Source: Levilactobacillus enshiensis (GTDB lineage: Bacteria; Bacillota; Bacilli; Lactobacillales; Lactobacillaceae). From it: DNA of 64,000 nucleotides. The position numbers and the translations under genes were made by a program. Under the pieces are notes generated by a model. The model saw only the letters and a list, made by a program, of their open reading frames with translations. It ran no database searches and was not told where the DNA came from. Shown piece after piece: positions 6,373 to 16,120 of this stretch. Location of the stretch: NCBI RefSeq assembly GCF_007115095.1, contig NZ_SULH01000011.1, positions 1 through 64,000 of the forward strand. The letters are read 5' to 3'. Each line of letters starts with the position of its first letter. The first letter of the stretch is position 1.

Positions 6373-8604
6373 ATGACCAAAGAACGTGTCTGGACGGCTG
6401 AAGAAGTAATTGCCAGAGTCGGTAAATATATGAATGCACAACACGTTGAAATGGTGGTCAAAGCCTGCCATTTTGCAACGGTCGCGCATAAAGACCAAAC
6501 GCGTCAATCCGGCGAACCCTATATTATGCATCCTATTCAGGTGGCAGGAATCTTAGCCGACTTGAACATGGATCCCGAAACAGTTTCGGCTGGGTTCTTA
6601 CATGACATCGTGGAAGATACGGGCGTTACCCTGAGTGACGTGCAGGAGCTATTTGGCGACGACGTGGCATTGATTGTGGACGGTGTGACCAAGTTAGGAA
6701 AAATCAAATACAAGTCTAACCGGGAACAATTGGCGGAAAATCACCGTAAACTCCTGCTAGCCATGTCTAAGGACATTCGGGTCATGATCGTCAAGCTGGC
6801 TGATCGGCTGCACAACATGCGGACGCTAGAACACTTGCGGCCGGATAAGCAACGGCGGATTGCGAACGAAACGCTTGAAATTTACGCACCGTTGGCTGAC
6901 CGGTTAGGGATCAGCACCATCAAGTGGGAACTGGAAGATATTTCTCTGCGCTACTTGAACCCGCAACAGTATTACCGGATCGTTCACCTGATGAATTCGC
7001 GGCGAGATCAGCGGGAACAATATATCGCGGGGGCAATCAAGGATATTCAGGCGTCCATTCAGGATCTCAAACTAACGCCAGAGATCTATGGTCGGCCGAA
7101 GCATATCTACTCCGTTTACCGTAAGATGAAGGACCAGCATAAGCAGTTTAGTCAAATTTACGATCTGCTAGCAATCCGAGTAATCGTTGATACCATTAAG
7201 GACTGTTACGCGGTGCTCGGGGCCATTCACTCGCAATGGAAGCCCATGCCTGGGCGGTTCAAAGACTACATTGCGATGCCGAAGGCCAACATGTACCAGT
7301 CGTTGCACACCACGGTCATTGGGCCAGAGGGCAAGCCACTTGAGGTCCAAATTCGGACCAAAGAGATGCACGCTGTGGCTGAATATGGGGTTGCGGCGCA
7401 CTGGGCCTACAAGGAAGGCGTCAAGGACAAGGTCCAAGAGACCAATTCCGGTGACAAACTGAACTTATTTAAGCACATCATCGAACTGCAAGAAGACACA
7501 GATGATGCGTCAGACTTCATGGATAGCGTCAAGGGGGAACTCTTCGGCGATCACGTCTATGCCTTCACGCCCAAGGGGGATGTCTTGGAGCTTCCCAAGG
7601 GTGCGGGGCCGCTGGATATGGCCTATGCGATTCACACTGAGGTTGGCCACCACACGACCGGGGCAACGATCAATGGGAAAATCGTGCCGTTGAACTATGA
7701 GATCAAGAACGGGGATATCGTTGACATTCGGACGTCCTCCAGTTCTGCCGGGCCAAGTCGAGACTGGATGAAACTAGTATCAACGCGCCGGGCACGAAAT
7801 AAGATCAAACAGTTCTTCCGACAGACTGACCGGGAGCAAAATATCGTTGCGGGTCAGGAAACGGTTGAACGGACGATTCGCGACTTGGGATACGATCCCA
7901 AGCTGCTGATGACCAAGGAGAACTTGGATAAGGTCACGGCGAAGATGCACTATCAACACGCCGATGATCTCATGGCGGCTATTGGCTTTGGTGACATGCA
8001 GCCCCGCGGGGTCGCTAACCGCTTGACCGAAGGCGTTCGCCAGGCTGCTGAAGATGAACGTCGTCGCCGTGAAGAACGCGAGCTGCTGGAAGAACACCAG
8101 ACAATCAAGAACGACAACGACAATGACAAGAAGGATCGCAAGAATAAGGACTCCGATGGCGTGGTCATCGAAGGCGTTGACAATTTGCTGATTCGGCTGA
8201 GTCATTGCTGTTCACCCGTTCCTGGCGATGACATCGTTGGTTACATTACCAAGGGTCGCGGGGTCTCGGTTCACCGGAAGGATTGCCCGAACGTCCGTAA
8301 TGCTGAAAAGAATGGCGAACGGATCGTGGCGGTCCGCTGGGGCGACATGGCTGGCGACAAGACCAATTACAACGCTGACATTGAGGTCCAGGGTTACAAT
8401 CGTAATGGCTTACTCAACGATGTTTTACGGACTATCAACAACAATACCAAGTACTTGACGTCGATCAATGGGAAGGTCGACCACAATAAGATGGCCACCA
8501 TTTCCATCAGTTTAGGAACGCGTAATCAATTAGAATTGCAACGAATCTTAGATAATATTAAAAACATTCCGGACGTCTACGTGGTTAAACGGGCGTTCCA
8601 TTAG
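6373..8604 (+). CDS. rel: bifunctional (p)ppGpp synthetase/hydrolase, RSH family
   Basis: A 743-residue stringent-response enzyme that makes and degrades (p)ppGpp. Domains in order: HD hydrolase with HDIVEDT (77-83) and an HNMR loop near 147; RelA/SpoT synthetase at about 240-350 with SVYRKM, DLLAIRV, RFKDYIAMPK and YQSLHT; TGS at about 394-455; a basic/acidic linker; a zinc-finger-like region with SHCCSPVPGD; and a C-terminal ACT domain from about 668. The full set of hydrolase and synthetase motifs suggests both activities. I chose ATG 6373 (AGGGTGGTGG about nine bases upstream); the in-frame GTG at 6358 falls inside that site. dtd follows, as in many Firmicutes. Confidence 0.95.
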   Translation: MTKERVWTAEEVIARVGKYMNAQHVEMVVKACHFATVAHKDQTRQSGEPYIMHPIQVAGILADLNMDPETVSAGFLHDIVEDTGVTLSDVQELFGDDVALIVDGVTKLGKIKYKSNREQLAENHRKLLLAMSKDIRVMIVKLADRLHNMRTLEHLRPDKQRRIANETLEIYAPLADRLGISTIKWELEDISLRYLNPQQYYRIVHLMNSRRDQREQYIAGAIKDIQASIQDLKLTPEIYGRPKHIYSVYRKMKDQHKQFSQIYDLLAIRVIVDTIKDCYAVLGAIHSQWKPMPGRFKDYIAMPKANMYQSLHTTVIGPEGKPLEVQIRTKEMHAVAEYGVAAHWAYKEGVKDKVQETNSGDKLNLFKHIIELQEDTDDASDFMDSVKGELFGDHVYAFTPKGDVLELPKGAGPLDMAYAIHTEVGHHTTGATINGKIVPLNYEIKNGDIVDIRTSSSSAGPSRDWMKLVSTRRARNKIKQFFRQTDREQNIVAGQETVERTIRDLGYDPKLLMTKENLDKVTAKMHYQHADDLMAAIGFGDMQPRGVANRLTEGVRQAAEDERRRREERELLEEHQTIKNDNDNDKKDRKNKDSDGVVIEGVDNLLIRLSHCCSPVPGDDIVGYITKGRGVSVHRKDCPNVRNAEKNGERIVAVRWGDMAGDKTNYNADIEVQGYNRNGLLNDVLRTINNNTKYLTSINGKVDHNKMATISISLGTRNQLELQRILDNIKNIPDVYVVKRAFH

Positions 8605-8623
8605 ATCAGAAGGGTGAGTTAGC

Positions 8624-9070
8624 ATGCGAGTCTTGCTTCAACGAGTCAGTCGTGCCAGCGTGGCCATCGACGGCCAGGTTCATGGCGCCATCGATCAAGG
8701 GTTTCTCTTACTAGTTGCTGCGGAAGATAGCGATACCAGTGAACAGGTCGACTATCTGGTGCATAAGATCAGTAAGCTGCGGGTCTTTCAAGACGACGCG
8801 GACAAAATGAATTTAAGTCTAGCCGACGTTCACGGTAGCGTGCTGTCGGTGTCACAATTCACGTTGTACGCCAACACTAAGAAGGGTAACCGACCGAGTT
8901 TCGTTGCGGCCGGAGAACCCACGCACGCCAAGGCCCTTTATGAAGAATTCAATGAAAAATTAGCCGCGACGGGACTCACGGTCGCTACGGGTGTCTTTGG
9001 GGCCGACATGCAGGTTGACCTAGTTAATGATGGACCAGTAACGATTTGGTTCGATACGGATGCAAAATAG
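8624..9070 (+). CDS. dtd: D-aminoacyl-tRNA deacylase
   Basis: A 148-residue homodimeric editing enzyme that frees tRNA from D-amino acids. Both signature motifs are present: [17 protein letters not shown] (about 77-93), carrying the SQxT active-site motif, and [10 protein letters not shown] near the C-terminus, the NxGPxT motif that enforces chiral selectivity. Start ATG 8624 follows AGAAGGGTGAG. It lies 19 bp after rel, as in B. subtilis, and ends with its own terminator. Confidence 0.96.
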   Translation: MRVLLQRVSRASVAIDGQVHGAIDQGFLLLVAAEDSDTSEQVDYLVHKISKLRVFQDDADKMNLSLADVHGSVLSVSQFTLYANTKKGNRPSFVAAGEPTHAKALYEEFNEKLAATGLTVATGVFGADMQVDLVNDGPVTIWFDTDAK

Positions 9071-9077
9071 ATTAAAA

Positions 9078-9118
9078 ATGGCGGGTAGCTTCTGTGAAGG
9101 AAACTAGCCGCTTTTTAG
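9078..9118 (+). terminator. terminator after dtd
   Basis: GCGGGTAGCTT ... AACTAGCCGC forms a stem followed by TTTTT (through 9116). It lies eight bases beyond the dtd stop. Confidence 0.75.
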
Positions 9119-9128
9119 GAGGAAAATC

Positions 9129-9773
9129 ATGCGTTATCAGCAGTACTTTTGGGACTTCGACGGGACGCTAGTGAACACGTACCCGGGGATGGTCACCGCC
9201 TTTGGGGAAGCCCTTGTGGCATCTGGGGTCAACGATTTTGAAATCGACGGTGAAGAAATCTATAAGACGATGCGGCAACACAGTCTGGGAACGGCCCTAC
9301 AACGTTTCTCAGCGGAGTATCAGCTTGATCGGGAACGGTTGGAAAAAATTTATCGACTGCAGGCGGCGCCACGACTAAAGGATGCGCAAGCCTTTAAGGG
9401 AATCGGCGAGTTGCTGGCCCAGATCACGGCGAACGGGGGTCGAAACTTTCTGCTGACGCATAAGGATCACCGGGCCATGGACCGTTTAGGCCAGTTAGGC
9501 CTAGCCCAGAACTTTACGGGCGCGGTGACGGCCGATGACAACTATCCGCGCAAACCTGACCCAACGAGTCTTCTAGCGCTGTGTCAACGCTATCAAGTCG
9601 ACCCTAAAACGGCGATCATGATCGGTGACCGAAACTTGGACGTCACGGCGGGGCATCGGGCTGGTATGGCTGGGGCACTGTTTGACCCCGAACATCTGAT
9701 TGTCGATGAAAGTCAACCGGAGATTCGGGTGATCAATTACGACGACTTGCGGGATTGGTTAATGACGGAGTAA
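9129..9773 (+). CDS. HAD-superfamily phosphatase
   Basis: A 214-residue hydrolase of the phosphoglycolate-phosphatase-like HAD group. Motif I DFDGTL (9-14) contains the nucleophilic Asp, motif II is LLTHKD (Thr), motif III supplies the Lys in RKPDP, and motif IV is MIGDRNLDVTAG (acidic residues binding Mg2+). A helical cap domain lies between motifs I and II. The substrate cannot be told from sequence; a small phosphorylated metabolite is likely. The AGGAGG-type site overlaps the end of the preceding terminator region. A strong bidirectional terminator follows. Confidence 0.9.
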   Translation: MRYQQYFWDFDGTLVNTYPGMVTAFGEALVASGVNDFEIDGEEIYKTMRQHSLGTALQRFSAEYQLDRERLEKIYRLQAAPRLKDAQAFKGIGELLAQITANGGRNFLLTHKDHRAMDRLGQLGLAQNFTGAVTADDNYPRKPDPTSLLALCQRYQVDPKTAIMIGDRNLDVTAGHRAGMAGALFDPEHLIVDESQPEIRVINYDDLRDWLMTE

Positions 9774-9776
9774 CTC

Positions 9777-9832
9777 AAAAAGACTCACGATAAGTTGTCC
9801 ATACACAAGGACTGCTTGTCGTGAGCCTTTTT
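9777..9832. terminator. bidirectional terminator
   Basis: AAAAAG-ACTCACGA-T-AAG ... CTT-G-TCGTGAG-CCTTTTT: a long stem with A-run and T-run flanks. It serves both the HAD gene (plus) and the fructosamine-kinase-like gene (minus), which converge here. Confidence 0.85.
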
Positions 9833-9840
9833 ACGTGGAA

Positions 9841-10683
9841 TTAGCCACGAGATAAGATCTCGTCAACGGCGCCACCATACGTTTCACCAAAGAGATTCAG
9901 GTGGGCAAGTAAGTAATATAGTTGGTAGTGCGGGAGCCGGTCGGCATAGCCCGTGTCAAAGGGATAACTGTCTTGATATCCCCGGTAGAAGTCGGCACTG
10001 AAACCGCCAAAAATGGTGGTCATGGCGATGTCGAATTCACGGTCACCATAGAGAACGTCGGGGTCGATCAGTGTGGGGGTGCCTTCGCTGGTAAAAAGGT
10101 AGTTGCCGGACCAGAGATCGCCGTGAAGTAGTGAGGGGACGATATGTCGCCCGGCGTTTTCGGTCAGAATATGTTGCCGAACGCGGTCATAGGCTGTCTG
10201 GCGTCGGTCGTTCCACAAACCGTGTTGTTGAGCCCGCCGAACCAGTGGGTCGAGGCGTTGCTGCAGATAAAAAGTCGACCAATCATCCTGCCAGTCGTTG
10301 TGCTTGGGGAGCTTCCCCACCAAGTTGTCCTGATCAAAGCCGAATTGTGGTGCTGTCACGCGATGAACCCGCGCAACGGCTTGACCGAGATCATACTGGC
10401 TGCCGTGGCCCGTTGTCAGAAATTCTAAGACGAGATAGGCATCGCCGTCAATATTGCCGGTCGCAAGAACCTCAGGGACGTTGACGGCCTGACTCAAGGC
10501 TTTTAAACCAGCGACCTCGTGACTGTAAAAGTCAGCTGGCGTCTGGGGTTGAACCAGCAGAAATGCCGGCCCCTCTGCCGTAGTTAAACGAAAGGCAAGG
10601 TTGATGTCGCCACCAGCCACGGGCGTTGCTGCCGTAATCTGTGGCAGTGGGAGTTGTGCTAACCAAGCCGTTGTGAGTGTCAT
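9841..10683 (-). CDS. fructosamine kinase family protein
   Basis: A 280-residue kinase-fold protein. Family members phosphorylate sugars attached to amines (deglycation), although bacterial substrates are often unproven. The kinase core is visible: HGDLWSGN (187-194) with the catalytic Asp, and IDPDVLYGDREFD (206-218), the equivalent of the DFG loop. In the N-lobe, where the family usually has Phe-Val-Lys, this protein appears to have Phe-Leu-Leu (41-43) followed by VQP, so the ATP-binding Lys may be missing. Single gene on the minus strand, ending at the shared terminator. Confidence 0.85.
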   Translation of the reverse strand: MTLTTAWLAQLPLPQITAATPVAGGDINLAFRLTTAEGPAFLLVQPQTPADFYSHEVAGLKALSQAVNVPEVLATGNIDGDAYLVLEFLTTGHGSQYDLGQAVARVHRVTAPQFGFDQDNLVGKLPKHNDWQDDWSTFYLQQRLDPLVRRAQQHGLWNDRRQTAYDRVRQHILTENAGRHIVPSLLHGDLWSGNYLFTSEGTPTLIDPDVLYGDREFDIAMTTIFGGFSADFYRGYQDSYPFDTGYADRLPHYQLYYLLAHLNLFGETYGGAVDEILSRG

Positions 10684-10749
10684 ATATTGTCGCGCTTCTT
10701 TCTAAAGATTAAAAATACTACTGGTATTAGGTTTTAAGCCGGTAACTGC

Positions 10750-11601
10750 TTAGGAGGCCGACTTAAAATAGTTGCTGAGGCCAGCGACGACACGGGTGGC
10801 CACGTGCTGCTGGTACCTGCTATTGCGAATTTCGGTAAAGTCCTTCTTGGTGTTGATGTAACCCATTTCCAGTAACAGGGATGGCCGGCTGTTATCGCGA
10901 ATGACCTCGAAGTTACCAAATTCTACGCCCCGGTTGGTCAAAGGAAGATCGTTCATCTGTGAATTGACGGCTTGGGCAAGCGCGTAGGACGTTTTCCGGT
11001 GATAGTAGTAAGTGGTGGTCCCGGATCCCAGGTTGTCACTGGGTGCTGAGTCAAAGTGAAAACTGATAAAGGCACTGGCCTGATTGGTGTTGGCAAGTGC
11101 CGGCCGGTCAGCAAGACTAACCGTTTTGTCGCTTGAACGGGTCATGATGACGTGTGCACCGCGGGCCCGTAATAGTTTGGCCACTTTAGTTGCCAATTGG
11201 AGCGTGTAGGTCTTCTCATCGTGTTTCTGATCGATCGACAGGGCGCCTGAGTCACTCCCACCGTGGCCAGGATCCAAGACGATGGTAGCTTCCGACAGGT
11301 TGGTGGCCCGTTTAAGATTGCCCGGATGATCGACTAACCAACTGGCGACCCAACCAAAATGGTTATGACTGTCGCGGACGTGATACCAATTATTCTTTTC
11401 ACTTAAAATGGTTAAGCGGCTATTCTTTTTAACTTTATGGGTCACTTGGTAGGTCAGTCCCGGACCATCGCGCAAGTTCAGGTTGCTAACGGTGGCGGTG
11501 ACGGCGTTGTGCTGAGTAAAGGCAAAGAGCAGACCACCAGCCACTAAGAGAATGGCGAGGCTGGTGACCAAGCCCACCCAGTTTTGAGGTTTAAAGTGCA
11601 T
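10750..11601 (-). CDS. N-acetylmuramoyl-L-alanine amidase with SH3b domain
   Basis: A 283-residue cell-wall hydrolase that cuts the bond between MurNAc and the stem peptide. There is an N-terminal membrane anchor or uncleaved signal (about 9-29), then a bacterial SH3 domain (about 35-92; LNLRDGPG and WYHVRD), then an Amidase_3 domain with zinc ligands His113 (in LDPGHGGSDSG) and Glu129, His182 (SFHFDSA), and catalytic Glu245 (LLLEMGY). One TM segment plus SH3b suggests an envelope-attached autolysin. Start ATG 11601 is preceded by AAGGAGAC. Monocistronic. Confidence 0.93.
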   Translation of the reverse strand: MHFKPQNWVGLVTSLAILLVAGGLLFAFTQHNAVTATVSNLNLRDGPGLTYQVTHKVKKNSRLTILSEKNNWYHVRDSHNHFGWVASWLVDHPGNLKRATNLSEATIVLDPGHGGSDSGALSIDQKHDEKTYTLQLATKVAKLLRARGAHVIMTRSSDKTVSLADRPALANTNQASAFISFHFDSAPSDNLGSGTTTYYYHRKTSYALAQAVNSQMNDLPLTNRGVEFGNFEVIRDNSRPSLLLEMGYINTKKDFTEIRNSRYQQHVATRVVAGLSNYFKSAS

Positions 11602-11805
11602 ACTGTGTCTCCTTCGTCAAATTAGAATTAATTATACCACGAAAGAAATTGCGTCTTGGTTAAATTATGGTGGAAAAGGGGCTGGAAATGAAACGAGATT
11701 GTTGGTATTGGGGGTCCCATGTTGTTTAGGACAAACATGACCGGTACCGTGGAACTTTCAAACCTTAGTTTCTTCAAATAAACCGGATCATTTTCTTAGG
11801 ACGCC

Positions 11806-11834
11806 TTGACTTTTCAAGCCATTTTCAGTATTCT
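11806..11834 (+). promoter_or_regulatory. promoter of the hisS-aspS leader
   Basis: TTGACT (11806-11811), a 17-base spacer, TATTCT (11829-11834). Transcription would start near 11841, at the 5' end of the T-box leader. Confidence 0.7.
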
Positions 11835-11840
11835 TAGGAA

Positions 11841-12059
11841 GAATAAAATAGATTGCCAGTGAGAGAGAACAGTAGAAGAAAGCCCGTTTCCAGAGAGGTC
11901 GCGTAGCTGAGAGCGACTAACGGTGTAACTTTGAAGACACTTTTGAGGCTAATGGCGCTTGTCGTCATTCGTTTGCAACGTTATCCTGCAGAGAACTTTA
12001 TTAAAGGTGGTACCGTGCATACCTGCGCCCTTGTCAATTGACAGGGGCGTTTTTTATTT
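11841..12059 (+). promoter_or_regulatory. T-box leader of hisS-aspS
   Basis: The leader has the T-box parts in order: stem I with the CAGTAGA kink-turn and an AG-bulge/distal-loop region (CAGAGAGG...GCTGAGAGC); a specifier loop reading GAA-GAC-A (codon GAC, Asp, 11936-11938) in which CAC (His) overlaps at 11938-11940; the T-box AAAGGTGGTACCGTG (12003-12017); and a terminator (CGCCCTTGTCA...ACAGGGGCG, T-run to about 12056). Uncharged tRNA would stabilise the antiterminator and allow synthesis of both synthetases. The UGGU bulge can form a G-U pair with G73 of tRNA-Asp, whereas C73 of tRNA-His would not pair. Confidence 0.9.
12026..12057 (+). terminator. T-box terminator hairpin before hisS
   Basis: CGCCCTTGTCA / ACAGGGGCG stem followed by a T-run. 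It competes with the antiterminator that contains the T-box sequence. Confidence 0.85.
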
Positions 12060-12087
12060 TCTGCAAACGAAGAGAGGAAGAATGCTC

Positions 12088-13383
12088 ATGCGTTATCAAC
12101 GACCAAAGGGAACGGCCGACATTTTACCAGGGACTTCTGAGACTTGGCAATTTGTTGAAGCGACTGCCCGTCAGTTGTTTGCTAACTACCGCTTCAAAGA
12201 AATTCGGACGCCAATGTTTGAAAACTTTGAAGTCTTTTCACGGACTTCGGGGGACACCTCCGATATCGTGACCAAGGAAATGTACGACTTTAAGGACAAG
12301 GGTGACCGGCACTTATCCTTGCGGCCTGAAGGAACTGCCGGAGTTGTCCGGGCCTTCGTTGAAAATAAGTTGTACGGTCCCGAAACGACTAAACCTTACA
12401 AGGTCTACTACATGGGACCAATGTTCCGTTACGAACGGCCACAATCCGGCCGACAACGGGAATTCCACCAAATCGGGGTCGAAGCTTTTGGGAGTGACGC
12501 GCCTGAATTAGACGTGGAAGTCATTGCCTTAGGGATGAATCTGCTGAACCAACTGGGGTTGAAGCACTTGCGCTTAGCGTTGAACACGTTAGGTGATCAA
12601 GAGACCCGTTCGGCTTACCGGCAGGCTTTGATCGATTTCTTGGAACCGCATTTCGATGAGTTAAGTGACGACTCCAAGTTGCGGCTACACAAGAACCCAT
12701 TGCGGGTCTTGGATAGCAAGGATAAGCACGATCAAGAGCTGGTTGCTGATGCGCCATCCATTCTGGACTTTTTGACGCCAGAAGCCACGGCGCACTTTGA
12801 CCGGGTCAAGGCAAGTCTGGACGCCTTAGGTATCGCCTATGACGTCGATGCCACGATGGTCCGGGGGTTGGATTACTACAACCACACCATTTTTGAAATC
12901 ATGGCGGATTCCCCAGCATTGGGTGAAGGCTACACGACCGTTCTGGCCGGTGGCCGGTACAACGGCTTGGTCGAAGAACTTGGCGGTCCCGAAATGCCTG
13001 GCGTTGGGTTTGGCTTAGGGGTGGAACGCCTGGTCTTATTGATGGAAGCTGAAAAAGTTGCCATTCCAGATGACCATCCACTAGACGTTTACGTTGTGGG
13101 AATCGGTGACGATACCTCACTGGAAACGTTAAAACTCGTTCAGGCTATTCGGACGGCCGGGTTAACGGCTGACCGGGATTACCTGGGTCGTAAGCCTAAG
13201 GCCCAGTTCAAGACGGCTAACCGGTTGAACGCGGCTTACACCTTGACCATCGGCGATCAAGAATTAGCCAATCAAACGGCTAACTTAAAGTCTATGGCTA
13301 GTGGTGAAGAGATCAGCGTGCCATTGGCTGACATTTATCAAGATTTCCAAAACGTCGTGACCACAAAGTTTACGGCAAAATAA
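12088..13383 (+). CDS. hisS: histidyl-tRNA synthetase
   Basis: A 431-residue class II synthetase charging tRNA-His. N-terminal [11 protein letters not shown] is the family opening. Motif 2 contains [16 protein letters not shown]; the His-specific loop contains [13 protein letters not shown]; motif 3 is [11 protein letters not shown], preceded by AGGRYNGL. An anticodon-binding domain occupies the last 100 residues. I chose ATG 12088 because it matches the usual MxYxxPKGT start and sits about ten bases after GAGAGG; ATG 12082 in the same frame is too close to that site. First gene of the T-box-regulated hisS-aspS operon. Confidence 0.97.
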   Translation: MRYQRPKGTADILPGTSETWQFVEATARQLFANYRFKEIRTPMFENFEVFSRTSGDTSDIVTKEMYDFKDKGDRHLSLRPEGTAGVVRAFVENKLYGPETTKPYKVYYMGPMFRYERPQSGRQREFHQIGVEAFGSDAPELDVEVIALGMNLLNQLGLKHLRLALNTLGDQETRSAYRQALIDFLEPHFDELSDDSKLRLHKNPLRVLDSKDKHDQELVADAPSILDFLTPEATAHFDRVKASLDALGIAYDVDATMVRGLDYYNHTIFEIMADSPALGEGYTTVLAGGRYNGLVEELGGPEMPGVGFGLGVERLVLLMEAEKVAIPDDHPLDVYVVGIGDDTSLETLKLVQAIRTAGLTADRDYLGRKPKAQFKTANRLNAAYTLTIGDQELANQTANLKSMASGEEISVPLADIYQDFQNVVTTKFTAK

Positions 13384-13395
13384 GAGGGGAAAATA

Positions 13396-15195
13396 ATGGA
13401 AAAGAATTTGAAACGGACCACATACGCTGGTTTGGTCGATGAACAATATCTGGATCAAACCATCGTCTTAAAGGGTTGGGTGCAAAAGCGCCGGAACCTG
13501 GGTGGCTTGATCTTTATCGATCTACGCGACCGCGAAGGTATCGTCCAATTGGTCTTCAGTGAAGAATATGACAAGGACGCCTTAGACGTCGCTGAACACT
13601 TACGGAGCGAATACGTTATCGAAGTGCAAGGTCAAGTCGTTGCCCGGGCGCCTAAAGAAATTAACCCTGACATGAAGACGGGGAAGGTTGAAGTCCGTGT
13701 TACGGGAATTAACCTGTTGAACAAGTCCAAGGAATTGCCATTTGAAATTAAAGATGGCGTGAATGCTTCCGATGACTTACGGCTCCAGTACCGGTACCTA
13801 GATTTACGCCGGCCAGAGATGCAAAAATCCCTGTTGCTACGGAACCGGATCGTACAGTCCGTTCACAGTTACTTTGACAAGAATGGCTTTATTGATATCG
13901 AAACGCCAGACTTGACGAAGTCCACGCCAGAAGGGGCCAGAGACTATCTGGTACCTTCTCGGATCTACAAGGGGCATTTCTACGCCTTGCCACAATCACC
14001 ACAATTGTTTAAGCAATTGTTGATGGGTGCGGGCTTCGATCGGTACTACCAAATCGCCCGTTGCTTCCGTGATGAAGACTTACGTGGTGACCGTCAACCT
14101 GAATTTACGCAGATTGACTTGGAAACGTCCTTCTTAACTGCCGAAGAAATTCAGGACCTGACCGAAGGCTTGATTGCCAAGGTCATGAAGGATACCCTGA
14201 ACGTTGATGTGAAGCTACCATTCAAACGTATGGACTGGGATGACTCCATGGCACGCTTTGGGACCGACCAACCGGACGTTCGTTTCGGAATGGAATTAAA
14301 GGACCTGTCTGCTATCATGGCCAACACCGACTTTAAGGTCTTCTCTGGTGCCGTTGCTGACGGTGGTCAAGTTAAGGCGATCGCCGTTCCCGGTGGTGCT
14401 GACAAGTACAGCCGCAAGGACATCGACAAGTATGGTCAATACGTGGAACGTTTCGGCGCTAAGGGCTTGGCCTGGATGAAGGTGACCGATGATGGCTTCA
14501 GCGGTCCAATTGCGAAGTTCTTCAAGGAAGGCGACTGGTTCAAGCAGATCACCGAAGCGACTGGCGCTAAGAGTGGTGACTTGCTACTGTTTGCAGCCGA
14601 TTCTAAGCGAGTCGTTGCTCAGACCTTAGGTTACCTGCGGGTTGCCATTGCCAAGGAACAAGACATGATCGATCAAAACAAGTGGGCCTTCCTGTGGATC
14701 GTCAACTGGCCATTATTCGATTACGATGTCGACTTGAAGCGTTGGGTTCCTGCCCATCACCCATTCACGATGCCTGCTGAAGGGGACGCTCACTACTTAA
14801 ACGATGGCGAAGACCCACACAAGGCCTACGCACAAAGTTACGACATCATCTTGAACGGGTTGGAATTAGGTGGGGGGTCCATTCGGATTCATACCCGCGA
14901 ACTGCAAATGAAGATGTTGAAGGCCTTAGGCTTTACGCCTGAACGAGCAGAAAAGCAATTTGGATTCTTGCTCAAAGCCTTGGATTACGGGTTCCCGCCT
15001 CATGGTGGTCTGGCCATTGGGTTGGATCGGTTTGCCCGCTTGCTTGCTAAGCGCGACAACATCCGCGACGTGATTGCCTTCCCTAAGAACTCGAAGGCTA
15101 CGGAACCAATGACGGAAGCCCCATCGACGGTTGCCGACAAGCAGTTGCTTGACCTCGACCTGTTGATTGCGGACGAAGACAAGCCTGAAGCTTAA
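13396..15195 (+). CDS. aspS: aspartyl-tRNA synthetase
   Basis: A 599-residue bacterial-type class II enzyme. It has an N-terminal OB-fold anticodon domain ([25 protein letters not shown]), motif 2 [18 protein letters not shown], the GAD insertion typical of bacterial AspRS in the middle of the catalytic domain, and motif 3 [13 protein letters not shown] near the C-terminus. The start is 12 bases after hisS with AGAGGGG between them. Both genes depend on the single T-box leader. Confidence 0.97.
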   Translation: MEKNLKRTTYAGLVDEQYLDQTIVLKGWVQKRRNLGGLIFIDLRDREGIVQLVFSEEYDKDALDVAEHLRSEYVIEVQGQVVARAPKEINPDMKTGKVEVRVTGINLLNKSKELPFEIKDGVNASDDLRLQYRYLDLRRPEMQKSLLLRNRIVQSVHSYFDKNGFIDIETPDLTKSTPEGARDYLVPSRIYKGHFYALPQSPQLFKQLLMGAGFDRYYQIARCFRDEDLRGDRQPEFTQIDLETSFLTAEEIQDLTEGLIAKVMKDTLNVDVKLPFKRMDWDDSMARFGTDQPDVRFGMELKDLSAIMANTDFKVFSGAVADGGQVKAIAVPGGADKYSRKDIDKYGQYVERFGAKGLAWMKVTDDGFSGPIAKFFKEGDWFKQITEATGAKSGDLLLFAADSKRVVAQTLGYLRVAIAKEQDMIDQNKWAFLWIVNWPLFDYDVDLKRWVPAHHPFTMPAEGDAHYLNDGEDPHKAYAQSYDIILNGLELGGGSIRIHTRELQMKMLKALGFTPERAEKQFGFLLKALDYGFPPHGGLAIGLDRFARLLAKRDNIRDVIAFPKNSKATEPMTEAPSTVADKQLLDLDLLIADEDKPEA

Positions 15196-15218
15196 TTGAA
15201 CGGACTTGAAATTTAATG

Positions 15219-15268
15219 AGAGGTAGTTGCAATTTGCCAGTTTGGCGGGTTGTGGCTACCTCTTTTTG
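15219..15268 (+). terminator. terminator of hisS-aspS
   Basis: AGAGGTAG (15219-15226) pairs with CTACCTCT (15256-15263), followed by TTTTT. The loop is long, but the inner bases can extend the stem. Confidence 0.75.
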
Positions 15269-15275
15269 AGTGAAA

Positions 15276-15474
15276 CTAAAGGTTGAAAGACGAAATACTC
15301 GTTCCGGTATCGGTAAGTATTTGCGTCGTTAAATTAGTCTAATTTGAGTGCGCTCCGGCCGGCTACTGTGGGGACGCTTCAGCCTGGCAGAACACCAGTC
15401 TGCTCGCTTGCTTTGAGGCCACGAAAACCACGTGCCGCCCAAACGTCAACTAACACCACTTTTGCGGTTTCCAG
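15276..15474 (-). repeat. truncated reverse-oriented copy of the dispersed element (copy 3)
   Basis: It begins with CTAAAGGTTGAAAG, the reverse complement of the right end of the element at 23855-24372, and continues with clear similarity in reverse orientation. For example, GACGCTTCAGCCTGG and AGAACACCAGTCTGCTCGCT match the complement of 24223-24260. Near 15450-15474 it matches a part present only in the longer copy at 41126-41713. It ends abruptly about 70 bases before msrA. It fills the gap between aspS and msrA; no gene is supported there. Confidence 0.75.
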
Positions 15475-15543
15475 TAAAGGAAGGGCTTGACGATACCACG
15501 AAAAAGTCGTGTAATTAGGACATTAGAAAATGGAGTGATTATG

Positions 15544-16071
15544 ATGAGTGAAATTGAAACTGCAACGTTTGCTGGCGGCTGTTTCTGGTGTATGGTGCGG
15601 CCATTCGATGAATTTCCAGGAATTAAAAAAGTGCTGTCAGGGTATACCGGTGGGTTTGTGACCGATCCGACTTACGAACAGGTCAAGGCACAGTGGACTG
15701 GTCATACGGAGGCCGTTAAAATCTGGTTCGATCCTGCAGTGGTCAGTTACGGCCAACTGGTTGACCTCTATTGGCAGCAAACCGACCCGACCGATGACGC
15801 TGGCCAGTTTCAAGACCGTGGCAGCAACTACCGACCGGTAATCTTCGTGAATAGCCTGGCACAAGCCCAAACGGCGCAACAGTCTAGGGCGGCGCTGCAG
15901 GCACGTGAACAATTTGACCAGCCCATCGTGACGAAGATTCAAGTCGTTCAACCATTCTTTCCGGCTGAAGAACGGCATCAACAATTCTACAAGAAGAATC
16001 CAGAACGATTTGCTGCTGAGGAAGCAGGTGGCCGCGACGCCTTTGTCAAAAGTCACTGGCAGAAAGGTTAG
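15544..16071 (+). CDS. msrA: peptide methionine sulfoxide reductase MsrA
   Basis: A 175-residue enzyme reducing methionine-S-sulfoxide in proteins. The active-site motif GCFWC is at 12-16 with the nucleophilic Cys at 13, the resolving type being uncertain because no Cys remains near the C-terminus. Further family motifs are YTGG, TGHTEAV and [24 protein letters not shown] 15544 lies eight bases after GGAG; ATG 15541 just before it is also possible. It stands alone after the aspS terminator and the repeat fragment. Confidence 0.95.
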   Translation: MSEIETATFAGGCFWCMVRPFDEFPGIKKVLSGYTGGFVTDPTYEQVKAQWTGHTEAVKIWFDPAVVSYGQLVDLYWQQTDPTDDAGQFQDRGSNYRPVIFVNSLAQAQTAQQSRAALQAREQFDQPIVTKIQVVQPFFPAEERHQQFYKKNPERFAAEEAGGRDAFVKSHWQKG

Positions 16072-16120
16072 AAGACGATAAAACCCGGTATTTGCCGTGG
16101 CCGTGGCGGCGATTAAATGC

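Noticed and set aside
7780-8205. 141-codon minus-strand frame inside rel
   Set aside because: Antisense shadow of a clearly conserved gene.
11755-11768. CTTTCAAACCTTAG resembling the element's terminal repeat
   Set aside because: Two mismatches over 14 bases and no element sequence on either side; likely chance.
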